From positions 166,740 to 230,739 of the forward strand of contig SGPM01000009.1 in the NCBI GenBank assembly GCA_004802725.1: a stretch of 64,000 bases of DNA, read 5' to 3'. The notes under the pieces were generated by a model. The model was not told where the DNA came from. It did not search any database and was given only the letters and a program-made list of their open reading frames with translations. The DNA is from Antrodiella citrinella. Lineage: Eukaryota; Basidiomycota; Agaricomycetes; Polyporales; Steccherinaceae. The translations under genes and the position numbers were made by a program. Position 1 is the stretch's first letter, and each line of letters opens with the position of its first letter. Of the stretch, positions 25,047 to 36,408 are shown piece by piece.

Positions 25047-28000
25047 CATAGGTTTTCCTTGCGCTTGGATGATGACTTTATTTCTTTTTCTGCGTTTCGC
25101 ATCGTCTTTGAATTGTTGACCCATGAGACTCGGATACGCGATACCTTTCCTGTAGATGGACTTGTGTGAGCTTGTACGATCATCGGTGTAGCGCAATACA
25201 TACAATATGACTCGCTAGTTTAACAATCTACCCACCTCTACGTGAAACTGACCTAAGGCCCAGCTTCGTGCCACGGCGTAGCAGATGTTGCAATGCTACG
25301 GAAACTGGTCGGAAGACAAATGGCCATGGGTGGGACGACTTGATGTCTCAGAGAGCGCCGACATGCCACAAGGCCGAAGCAAGGCACCTCATGATCTGTC
25401 AAGACCACGATTGAGGAAAGACCGCCACCCCAGGGTCGTATTCCTTCTTTCGGCGGTGTTTTGACCCCGATGGCAGTGACGTCGAGCGGGGATGCCCAGG
25501 TCGTCAGATGTCTGACTTGCTGTTCGAGAACTTGGAATCTTGGATACCCATGATAATTGAGTACAGTTGAACAAAGAAGACTGCGAGACTTTTACTTTGG
25601 ACTCGAATTCGCGTGAAAAAACAGGGGTTCCAGAGCGAACTTGACACTCGCCATGCCTCGTGAGCTTGAGCTTAGTCTAGCAGTGAGTATTTGGTGTCGA
25701 AAGGGACCGAGTGCGCAATTGAGTTAGAGTTCTGTACGACTCGGAGTCGAAGTGGCTTGCAACGTGTTCCAATATGCACATAGTAGTTTGAACACGACAA
25801 CTTGAAGCACGAAGTATATGTTTGGTCCGATCATCACGTAGATGCAATCAAGAGACTTGAGTATTGAGTGTTGATTCACGACCGGGTTACTAACGGAGGG
25901 TATATGAGCGTATCAGATCCATGGCGTGTCGTCGTAAACAGTTCAAACGCACATTGTCGAAAGTTTATACAGAAACGCTGTGGCGTCAAGTTGAAGCACA
26001 ATCTTTGATCACGGAACATACGACCGTTGCGGAGAGCGGGGTATGGCCGGAAGAGAGTGTCAATTGACTCGACCCGAGTCGGAGTTTGTTTCCCCCGCTA
26101 CCGCAAAGCGTGATTCATTCGTGTCCTATCGCGGCGTTTCCTGCCAAAGAAAAACATATGAACTCAAAGAAACGGAGAAATTGAACAATACATCAGACGT
26201 ACCAGCACACTGTACAATTCAGGATACATACGGTGATATGAATCAAACACAAGGGCTCAACGAACTTACTTCGAGCGTCTGAAGACAGGTAACTGACCTA
26301 TGGTCGCCGTGCAAAGCATCAAAAATGTGTGGGCGATCAAGCAGGGTGAGCTGCGCTCAAGCTTCTGTATTCTAGACTAAGGGTACTGCACCCTTGAGCA
26401 CATGTGGTCTGAAGGAGGTTTTGAACTCAGCACTGGATGCTGGTCAGGTGGTTGAATAAACCTAAAAGCCACAAGTGACGAGCGAACTCACCGCTGAAAA
26501 TGTTCGTGAGCGCGACCGAATACGAGCTTCGAACGTCACTGAGCGGTATCACCTGGTATCTGATAATTGCATGGCCAGGTATTTTGCGTATATGGCACCC
26601 TCGGGAGGCAATGTAGCGTAAGTACGCCCAAGAGGCGCCTGCAAAAAGGAAGCTTCCCCGAGGCACCAAAGGCACTCGATCGCAGCGCCCACCAACAAAC
26701 GTCGATGGTTCCGGAAATTTTGTACGGTTCCTGCATGGAAGAAGGAAGATCCCCCTGGGATTTCGACCGTAAACATTCAAGCACGGTCGACGACTTGGAA
26801 ATGGACACCACATACCGGTCATCAGCGAGCGGCGCCGTGCTGGGATTTTGTTCCTCGGGTTCGTTGGGCGACATCATCCGGTGTCATTTGTGGTCGTCAA
26901 AGTGTTTCACCGTCTTTGCGCCATTGCGGCCACCGTTCTTGAACATTCGGATACCCGTTCCATCCAAAACCCCAATCACCGATTGCGATTCAATGGGAAG
27001 AACTCAGACGACAGATTGAACGTCTTGAGACGAACACAAGAGCTTGCAGGCGCATCGCTGAGGGCGGAAGCATATGCTTCCTAGCACCTCCATACCAGCA
27101 GGACGCACCCATAGACCGACCGACCTGCCTGAGAACCATGTGAAACTCGCTGGAAAATCCTGGAAATTCTGAACTCAGCGATGATCAACCTTCTCCAGAT
27201 TATCAATCTCGACGCACATCATTCAGTTCCTCCATCTACTCCACCAGACCGCAGTCTCTTTCGACGGAAGCCGGAGCTCCAGCAAATTGCGTCGACGGAG
27301 GACAGTAACCTAGGCCAGGCTTCACTTCACGGGCGTTCCAAGCCGCAGTTCGAGGGATATGAGTGATTGAGAACATAGGGTGACATCTCGCCATTAGATT
27401 GGATGGAAAGGGCTATCGAATTAGACTACGTCAAATTCAGCAAGAATTTTCATACAGGATTGTGCTGTGTTTCTCTTACCAAGAGCTCGGTTCCGCACCG
27501 CGTGGTTTGTGTGTTCGCCGTCGTTGCAGTTGCAGTTCAACTTGTCATTTGTCAAATACACGTCTTACAAGGAACAGTGCGACATATTGCGTGCACGTTC
27601 AATCTAACACGACTCTCAGCACATAGACATATAAAAACACCAAGGCTGAACACGCACTTCGATAGATAAAGGAGGCAGTGATGCTCTTACAGTGACCGTG
27701 ACAGTCCAGTGGCTGTTCAATGATTGTCCTCGAAACCGTCCCATGATCTATCAAGGCTGCCACAAGGTAATGAGCCTCACGGAAGGTCATTCTGGGTCGA
27801 CGGACAGGTCGAAAGAAGCTGTCGGAGCGCTGTCACCAGCCTTGACAACGGGCGTCCTAGAGTCGGTGAACCGTTCACCGGAGCCAGCATGGGGTGCCTG
27901 CCGGTGAGAACGGCTAGGTAGATAAAGGCAAGAGAGTTTGGTGGTGAATTGGGAGTGGTCAGACGCAACCGTAGCAAGTTGCTAATGCCGCCGGATGTAA

Positions 28001-29137
28001 AGCCACGATTGCAACGGTTGTGGGTCCAAAATACGGCCGAGACTAACGACTGCCGGAAGGCCAATGACACGCCCGTTGCGAGAGCCAAACATATCTCCGC
28101 CACCCAAGCATCCGTCCTTGATCACCATGGTCCGGCAATGTGGTTCGAGTGCAGTTATGTGCACAAAACGCACGATATCAGCGGCGGGACCAAAAGCACA
28201 TCATCACAGACTTGAAGCAAATCGCTAGATCTGATGGCCTTTGATTTGAGCTGTCAATAGCCTGTTCACGGGAGGAGATTTCCCAGCGTCGGTACTGGAG
28301 GAGAAGTATCTGGGAAGGGAAGGGGTTGATGAACCATCGGTTAATTCGCCGGTGCCGATCTGCTTCTCTTGAGTCTTGATACGACCAGGGTATGTCCGAT
28401 ACGATTTCAGAAGAACGGACGAGTTCGCTGTTTGTGTCAGAATCCACCAATTGCGCTATAGTGAACACGAACACTGAACAAACAATTTCAGTTGACCCCG
28501 GGTTCGAGAGAACTGACCAACGCTCACCTTGACGATAGATCCCCAACCGCAAGTAAGGACCAACCTTGATTGGCATGCCTGGTCGTTGTCTCTGTAACAA
28601 GGGAGCGGTGATGTCAAGCACCCAATGTGAGAGGGATGGGATGTCGAGATTCCCTTACCCGTTCAATATCAAATCACCGCGACGCCAGGGTCGGGATCAC
28701 TGATTGGGCAAGCTCAGGTGGCTGTGATGGATGGCACTCCTCTGACGGAGGGGTCCTCAGGGATTCTGACCTTGATATGGACGACTTTGAAATAGATTGG
28801 GAAGTGAGTGACCGTGACTATCCGTGATCTGCCAGTGATTGGTGAATAGGGTGCTGGTGCGCCACCGGAAGAGTGCGTGAGGTTGGGAGGTGGACGTCCG
28901 AGAGGTCCTGCCGGGCTCAAGTCCCAAACGTCGGGGTCTGAAAATCGAGAGCTGCAGTTTACACATGAATGGTCCTTCCGAGTCGCCGCCGCCGTTCTCG
29001 CCACGTACGTCCTCGTAAAAACAAAAGGAAAAGGTACGATCTCCAAGCTCGGTCGGAGCGGGATTATGATGCGTTCTCAGTCATCCGTAGACGACGATTG
29101 CACAAACATCACGACAAGATAACGACACCTATTGCAT
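25047..29137. other. Gene-poor stretch, about 4.1 kb
   Basis: No gene could be supported. Short frames near 26540-26880 (minus) and 26890-27340 (plus, Ser/Pro-rich, e.g. SRRTSFSSSIYSTRPQS) look protein-like in composition but are interrupted by stops and lack motifs; they may be relics. No terminal repeats or transposase motifs were recognised here. Confidence 0.4.
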
Positions 29138-30020
29138 AGTAGAGTCGCCGGTGAGAATCAGGATGTTGGACGAAGTTGCAAGACACAAAACGAAAGCAGG
29201 AAGGTGGGCCTTTGTGCGGCCCATCTATCAATGTCACTGCGCTGTCACATTTTGGACCTGGATCCCCGTCTTGACGGGGCGCCTATTACGTTATTGAATC
29301 CCGCCACCCGCCCCGCTTTCTATACAATACGCGTGCACGTCGTTCATTCAAAGTAGCACCCTTGTAAAGTTGTCGAAGTGTATGAGGCTTTAGATGGACC
29401 TGCTCCCTTGTTCTCATGGAATCTCACAATCCGAAGTCTGAAGGTCCTCGAAAGGTGTCGGAGGTGTGGCGAGTGAGTTAGTACATAGTGTTTCTTCTCT
29501 TTTCACTGCTACATTTTGGGCGCCGGTGTACCATATACTTATCTACTTATCGATGTGCTGTAGTGTAAAGAATAAATTATTTGAAGCCACGCAGCCTGAC
29601 GTAGGATTGTAGCGGCAGGGATATCGAATTTCTGTAAACGGCATCATTGGCCATGCTGCCCTGGTCTGACTCGTACTTACAGTTGCTTACTTGCGTGTCA
29701 CACTAGTACTAGACCATGGGTCTTTCTTTGAGGCTCGAGTGGTCAAATGTGACAGTGAATATTTACCGATTAGTGATTATGTATACAGTACACAAGGGTG
29801 CTACTTTGAACGAACGACGTGCACGCGTATTGTATAGAAAGCGGGGCGGGTGGCGGGATTCAATAACGTAATAGGCGCCCCGTCAAGACGGGGATCCAGG
29901 TCCAAAAATGTGACAGCGCAGTGACATTGATAGATGGGCCGCACAAAGGCCCACCTTCCTGCTTTCGTTTTGTGTCTTGCAACTTCGTCCAACATCCTGA
30001 TTCTCACCGGCGACTCTACT
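29138..30020. repeat. Inverted-repeat element (about 228-bp arms, 426-bp spacer)
   Basis: 29138-29365 and 29792-30020 are near-identical in opposite orientation; the outer ends begin AGTAGAGTCGCCGGTGAG and the inner ends finish GTAGCACCCTTGT. Mismatches are few (e.g. CATTTTGG versus CATTTTTGG, CATTC versus CGTTC). The spacer has no ORF. Long terminal inverted repeats around a non-coding core suit a non-autonomous DNA transposon (Mutator-type elements have long TIRs) or a foldback element. I see no clear target-site duplication in the flanks, so the true ends may be further in or out. Confidence 0.75.
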
Positions 30021-31182
30021 TCCGAACCAGGGTCAACTTCGGAACTGGCACGACTGGAACTCACCGTGTGCAGCCACACCTTCCGTAAACCCGTTGACAA
30101 GCGTCAGCGCTCGTACTTCGGGCTCCGCGATCTTCGGCTGCGTTGCCGCCACAAATATTGACTCCGCCGACAATCTGTCACCAATGACGCAACACCTGAG
30201 GCCAGCTACGGAGACGCTCTTTGCAAATGTCAGAATGCCTTTGAGCAATATTGCGTTCAAGCGTATCACGAGCAGCCAACTCGGCCTGAATTCGCCAGTT
30301 CACGCTGCCTCAGGCAAGTTACAACTTCTAGCATCCTTAGGTCCGCTGAGCAGGGGGTGAAACATCGTCAAAGCGACCCTCAAAGGGTCTCCCACTGCAT
30401 GTCGTAAGTCCGCTCTATGTGGCGAACTTTGCAGCCGCTGACCGAGATCTGGAAGTGCGATGGGACTTTTGAGTCCCATCTCCGCGATTTTGGTTTTCGT
30501 GGGCGCCGGATGGTTATCAATAACGATAGATCTTTCTACCAGAGCATATCTGTAAACCCGGCGCTGCACATCTACGTGGCGTTCAGACTGTGGGGTAGAA
30601 TCCGGCAGCATGTGCTTCAAGGATCGGTGGTCTCCCCGAAAGACAGCCTAAGGGATGGGGGTTGAGCTGGTAACCAGCTTTCGAGTCTGTGCCTTGACTT
30701 CTGCACAAGTGGGTGTGAATACTTGAGGCTTCAATATTAATACGCTCTACTCAACTACGCGAGCCGTGTGGGCTCCTTCGTACGTGTTTGTTCCCATGGC
30801 CCTCCCCAACACGCAGTGCTGACGCATTTTTTGAGCTACAGACAGAGTCTATGACAATGCAAACTTGGCGAAGCATTCCAATTAACATTGAACAAGAAGC
30901 TCGACATGTTCAATGGCATCGTAAAAACATAGTCGGAGATGTACGCTTTCCCAAGCTGACCACATCTCTATGCGGGGAAATCTCACTCATTGACTTTTAC
31001 ATCCCGTTCGCCTACACCGCCATCAGTCTCGACGAAGTAATCATCTTTCACCCCATGACGCGTCTTAATTTCGCTAGGTATGTTGATTCTTTATTACTCG
31101 TATTTGTGATTGAGTCGACAATACCTGTTCGTAGGTGTTGGGAGGACATTTCTGCGCGTCTGTGGTGGTTGGCTGTCAGGGC
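30021..31182. other. Unassigned stretch
   Basis: Several open frames (e.g. plus 30788-31195 with DVRFPKLTTSLCGEISLIDF) show no family motif. Possibly part of the same decayed region as the F-box gene downstream. Confidence 0.35.
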
Positions 31183-32457
31183 TCAGTCAGGATGAACTTT
31201 ACGCTGTACTAGAAAGTAACAAACCTGAATTGTATTCGAAGTTCTGACCGTCACACGAACGTCGTGCCCGCATATAGACGAGCCTGACGATGGACAAAAC
31301 CAAACTTGAAAATAGGAAGGCACCGCCGAAGTAATCGTTCTCTTCAGCCCCTCATGAAATCCTTTCCCTAGCTTCTCACCGGGTGCATCGCACATTGCCA
31401 TGATCTCAACCCGTTCCAACCCAGTGAAGCGCTCCAGCGCCGCATTGACGACGTCCCATTCCCACCCCAAGACCCACTCAGGCGGCCACGGGTATCGGAT
31501 GAGGATATGCTTGAGCGTGGTGGGGCACCCCTCCGAGCATCGTCGAGATCCCGTGTCCATCCATGTCGTAGTTGAAGTTTCGCGTGCGCGGGTCCCAGCA
31601 AGCCAGGACTCAGACTCCATCTGGTACGTCTGCATTTCTGCTCTCCATATAATGAGTTACTGAAACCAAGTAAGACTCCTATCAAAGAGACGTTACCGCA
31701 CCATACCAGTGCGCAGACTAGACTTTGCACTGTTCACTATAGGTTGCCACGTGTTACGAGTAGAGACCCGCAATTGCGTCAATTGATTCGTCATCGAAAG
31801 ACGGAAAAAACCGACGTGACAAGAGGATGGAGGTCGGGCCTCAGGGTGGATCCACACACAGCCAACTCGTCCAGCCTCAAATCCGCAGGAACCTCCGCTG
31901 GACCAGTACCACAATCCTCTGCACCTGCAAGAGAAATATCTACCAAAGAGCCTCCGCTCCGGGGAGAGTGCCTTCATCTGTGGGAATAGGCGGAAGAGGA
32001 GAGGGTGGAGAACCGCGTTCGAGTCGGTGACGGCGAGCGTACGAACGCTCAAGCACGGCGGGAAGTCTGCGAAGTTCGCGAGCGACGATTCCGAGTCGCC
32101 GTACGACCACTTGATCCCGTGCAGCTCAAGACGGTCGACGCGCGGAAGGCAACCGAGAAGAGACGAGAGCTCGTCGAGGGCCAGATAGTACTAGGAGGTG
32201 TCGTGATAATGCCTGTTGTGTGACTCTTTGTGGAAGGGGGCAGACGGAGAGTCCGGATGCAAGAAGCGATTGCTGGGGAGTCGCGTAGTAGATCGATGAA
32301 CTTGTCGGGATTGTGCTTGTCCGAGATACACACGAGGACGACCTTGTTGAACAGATTGTGACGACAGTGCCTCAACCAGCCTTTACAGAGCAGGTTTGTC
32401 GTAACGGAGATAGTCAACGATATTGTCCGATAACTCTAGCGGGAAGTATATCGCCAT
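31183..32457 (-). pseudogene. Decayed F-box-like gene
   Basis: Basidiomycete F-box/leucine-rich hypothetical type, normally a substrate adaptor of SCF ubiquitin ligases. ATG at 32457 opens MAIYFPLELSDNIVDYLRYDKPAL, the usual F-box start. The following CKGWLRHCRHNLFNKVVLV is in another frame, and the expected residues between PAL and VCKGW are missing, which points to a small deletion near 32395-32400. Later pieces keep family character: FIDLLRDSPAIASCIRTLRL, SVRTLAVTDSNAVLHPLLFRLF, and near the end VVNAALERFTGLERVEIMAM. They lie in different frames with no consistent splice sites found. Best read as a pseudogene, though an unrecognised intron could explain part of it. Confidence 0.6.
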
Positions 32458-32932
32458 GATTTGTTGAATTCACCCGTCGCGGTCTGTCAGAGTGAGTCCA
32501 GACAAGTATCAGATGATTGATCCAGGCTCACCTATATATGATCTGCCGTGTTATAGTCCAAGCGTAGTCAATTCGGTCAACCTGGTCGAACCAAGAAGAT
32601 ACGGCGGCAATTTCACTGCTTTGATCTGAAAAGCGAATGAGAAAAACGAAGGAAAGAAGCTCGATTTCATGGTGATATATCGCGACACGATCTTGTTAGA
32701 GTCAACTCACCAATGGAGGAAATTTCGAGGTCTTGTTGGAATAATAAGTCGTCCAAGGACTCGGAGAAATGACCAGTCGTGAATACATGACCAGGTGACG
32801 GACTGAGAATGAGTATCGGCGATACCCGAGCTGAATATCCGTGGGTCTGATCGCAGTGCGGGAGGGGCTTCCTAAAGTACGATGTCCTAGCTAACGAACT
32901 AGTAAATATATATATATATAGCAAATGTTTAG
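32458..32932. other. Downstream flank of nitrate reductase
   Basis: Scanned on the minus strand for the missing flavin/NAD(P)H module of nitrate reductase (RxYT and CGP motifs): none found. Contains a short TA dinucleotide run at about 32906-32920, directly after the reductase stop. Confidence 0.5.
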
Positions 32933-35524
32933 TCAGAGGTAACGGGGTTGGGGGAAGACGGAAATTAGGTTAGGTTGCGCCAATTTTTCTTTAGCGTCCA
33001 TGGAATGGATGTTCATGAAGTCGTCCGTGGCGTCGTCTCCCGCCACAAGAAGGATGGAGTCCGCGCCTCCCGGATGATCTTTCAGGTAGTCTTTCCCATC
33101 GTACACTTCACCTTTGACGACAAACTGAAAAACGGTTAACGAAATGGCTCGGTATGTGAAAAGAACGAGTGTACCCAAGGCTTTTCGGGATCTTGCGCTT
33201 TCAACTCCTCGGGTGTGATCTTCCGCGAGACGTCCGGTTTCGTCATGCACGCTTCTTTCACCGGGACAATAGCAGGCGTGGTGGATAACTCCGTTGACAC
33301 AGAGGGACCAAAGCGGGGTTTCAGAACGTCTTGACCCTCCTTCTGAATACGCTATGAGAGTAAGTAATGTGAGTTTGAGCGACCACTAGTAGAAGACCAG
33401 ATAACATACCTCCATCCATCCACCAGTTGTCTCCATCGGCGCAGGGTGTTCAAATTGCAGTTGTATACCGTTGTCCGTCTCGGTCCTGTGTACGGCCACG
33501 CGGAACCACCTGATTGAGAGCTTTGGTTGAAGGTAGAAAAGCTGCTGAACGGCAAGCGGTGCTTACCAGTTATTGAGCATACCCGTCGCGTTGGTGTACA
33601 TATCACGGGGTTGCGTATTCATCGCCTCGTCCATGGCTCGCACGGAGATTACACTCGTTTCAGATAACTTAGAGTGAGACACGGGGAATGTCCAGAAGCA
33701 CCAGCAGCTACAATGAAGAAAGGACATGATGAGTCGTGCTTTCAACACATCAAAGACTTAAGACGTACAAACAAGTGTCTCGATCGGTCATGTCTATCGT
33801 ACCGTATATGGGATCGTCGTGTATAACCTCTCGGAAGAGGTCTTCGGGGTAATCACTGTAAGTCTATAATGAGTGATGGTTCATATATCTAGAACTGACA
33901 AGGAGACGTACATATCCGCTAGTTCCCAACTGAGGCCGTCGTCCAATGATATCTCAATGCGACCAAGGCGACGACCACCGCCGGCGTAGGCAAAACCACG
34001 AAGGTTGTATGTCCCTTCATCCGGGCTGTCTGGAGACGAAGCCGGTATTTGCAAAATCTCGTTGTGGTCGGGTTTCGCGATGATACTAGGGCAAGGATCG
34101 TCAGACAAGGTGCCAGTGAGTGATCGTAATATACCTGTTGATGTTGAGTTCCGTTATCATGTATCTAGGATCGTACCACCAATGGTCGTCCACCCTTGCG
34201 CGTTCTGGTGTGACTTCCATTGGTAAGACCTTGTTGTCTTTGAAGTGCAGCTGGAAATGATTTCAGTCATGCTTTCGACACGAAGAGCGACGGCCGCACT
34301 TACGTAGTGTTGGGATTCTTGAGGAGAGACTTCGATCCTGGTGAGCCACTAGGACAGAATATCATCAGATCATGAAGATGTGCCTCATCGACCCACCTTG
34401 ACCATACGTCCCCCAATCTGACCAGGAATGACGATACGGACAGGATATCCGTGATCTGGCTCAAGCGGAAGTCCGTTCATCGCCCACGCTGAAGCATAAC
34501 GCTAATGTATCATATATTTCTCCTGTACTATGAGCGACGCGACTCACCAATCAGCATACGGTTGTCCTTGCTTCGAGCTTTCGATAGAAGCTGCGACGTT
34601 CCATATGGTCCTTGAGGAAGATCATCCGCGCCCTCAAATATGACATGCTTGGCGGTACGACGATGGGGCTTGACATAGTCCAGGATATCAGAAAGATATA
34701 CGCCCGTCCACAGCGCAGTAGAGACTGTGATAGCATCTGAATCAGTCGCGCAACTCGCTCTCCTATTGAAGATTACTCACCTCCGGCACTCCCCCAACTG
34801 AATCCCAACGTCTTCCGGAATATGTTCTGCTCCCTCCTCCGGTTTCCAGCGCAGCAAATAGTCACGGGGAACGTCACAACGGGGAAGAGATCTTTCAGGT
34901 CATCGAGCGAGAAAGATACTTCGTTCTCAACGAGGCCGTGGATGTGGATCCGCCAATCTTTGGCTTTCTGCGCATCTACGCGGGGGACAGCGCCGTGATT
35001 TCGGACGACGTGCAAGTGGGCAGGAGTGATGAAACCCTATGCTCTGAGTCAGAACGTATGGGAAAGGAAAGCTGATCTCACGCACTCACTGCATCGAAGA
35101 GAGGAGCAAGGCGAGCTTCGCTGTTGAAAGGATGCTTGCCGGTAAGACGTAATCGCTGGGGATCGCGCTTCACCCAGTTATCTGGCGTTCTTGCATCCTG
35201 AACGGTGCGTGGCAAGGAATGACAGAAATCAGACATCGATGTGGAGTTGAATGGATGGCAGTTGAAACTCACGTTCTCATCTACCACTTTTGGCGTGATG
35301 TTCCGAGTCAACGGAACCGATGGTAGGCTCTCGGGCAAAGGATGGCATTGCCTATCCTTATCTTCAAGCGTAGGTGGGATGAAAGGTGAATGGAAAACTG
35401 GCTCGCAGGGCGTCGGAGAAGCGCTCAAAGAGGTAGAGGGAGTAGACGATGAGCTTAGCGGTGTGGGAGGGGAAGATGTATCGTTAGAGGTCTCCGAGGA
35501 AGAAGGAGAGCAATGTACGTCCAT
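32933..35524 (-). CDS. Nitrate reductase, short form: Moco and cytochrome b5 only, no flavin domain
   Basis: Thirteen exons sum to exactly 638 residues. After a disordered Ser/Pro N-terminus, [20 protein letters not shown] starts the molybdopterin domain. It holds the Moco-binding Cys in [33 protein letters not shown], and the nitrate-site loop [20 protein letters not shown] dimerisation domain follows ([19 protein letters not shown] ... WCFW). The C-terminus is cytochrome b5 with both haem His ([26 protein letters not shown]). The protein then ends in an unrelated tail ([15 protein letters not shown]), where fungal enzymes of about 900 residues continue into an FAD/NAD(P)H reductase. Next to a nitrate transporter on the same strand. 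An in-frame ATG further up (about 35665) is possible. May be catalytically dependent on another reductase, or a truncated relic. Confidence 0.92.
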
Positions 35525-36408
35525 GGTCGTCTTGATACAACCGATCTCGGAGTCGAAGAGACGTCGCGGTGATGGTATCGAAATGCGAGGTATGCTCTTC
35601 GGCGTTGAAGCAGAGTAAGAGTTTACCTTGGTGCGAAGCAGACACTGTCTTCCGCCGTTGACCAATCACCTGTGCATTTCAGACCGTGTGTGTGTTAGAG
35701 TACCCCACATGTGCTGTGCAGTGCAGCAAATGCTGGAGAGTCGCCGAGAAGATAAGGAGTGATTTTGACGTTTTCCCAGCCCTGGGGGTCCTCTTATCTC
35801 TTCACAGCTTTACATTCTGAAGTGACTCATGAACATACTTGTCTATGAACGAGTCGGAAAGGTAAATCAGCTGTCATCATCATAACTAGCACTCGATGAG
35901 AGCTCACTCCAGCTCACCATCGAGAGGACAAAATTTCATTGAAAGGCTCAGGGCAGTTTCATTCGTCCGAAAAAATGGTGAGAGTTCTGCAGTTCCCGAA
36001 CTTTGTAGCAGTATGCCATGCAGAAACATGGGTTCGTTGGGTTCGAAGTGACATGCTGACGTGGCTGGCAAAGGAAACAAGATGCATATGAAATTTTACA
36101 CAGGCGCTCTGCGATCACTCAACCGTCGTGGCCGCGACGTGACGACCCAATAAAGCAAGTGCTGTGGATGAAGCTCATCCCGAACTCAGTTTCACGTTTT
36201 GCCTGTTTGCTATCATCAAGAATGAAAGAGATAACAGAACACAGCAATTTCCGTAGTGTTTTGTGTATTTTGTAGGGGGGTATCCCAATCCCCGGCGCAA
36301 AGCTACATGATACAACCAGCAAAAGAATTCGACGTCGGGAACGACCTAAGTTTTCGAGTCATAAGATATTTAGTCAATCATACAGTATATGATATAATCC
36401 AACGTAGA
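35525..36408. other. Intergenic between nitrate transporter and nitrate reductase
   Basis: 884 bp between the transporter stop and the reductase ATG (same strand). Holds the GATA pair described separately and a further AGATAA near 36229. No gene seen. Confidence 0.45.
35750..35799. promoter_or_regulatory. Two inverted GATA sites upstream of nitrate reductase
   Basis: AGATAAG at 35750-35756 and its reverse complement CTTATCT at 35793-35799 lie 226-276 bp before the reductase ATG. AGATAAG fits HGATAR, the consensus for AreA/Nit2-type nitrogen regulators, which activate nitrate genes in fungi. Paired nearby sites are typical of real targets, but such short motifs also arise by chance. Confidence 0.45.

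Noticed and set aside
28480..28515. GGGTTCGAGA resembling a tRNA T-loop
   Set aside because: No matching acceptor stem, anticodon arm or D-arm around it on either strand.
29132..29356. Open frame ending DLDPRLDGAPITLLNPATRP, with a partner of the same sequence on the other strand at 29801-30100
   Set aside because: The two are simply the arms of the inverted-repeat element; no start context, no family, and the frame runs through the repeat boundary.
32667..32924. Possible flavin-domain remnant after nitrate reductase
   Set aside because: No RxYT, GxGxxP or CGP motif in any minus-strand frame; composition is not reductase-like.
35078..35272. Continuous frame reading through [14 protein letters not shown] in nitrate reductase
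   Set aside because: It is a 75-bp intron (35198-35272), divisible by three and stop-free; removing it gives [12 protein letters not shown], which matches the family.
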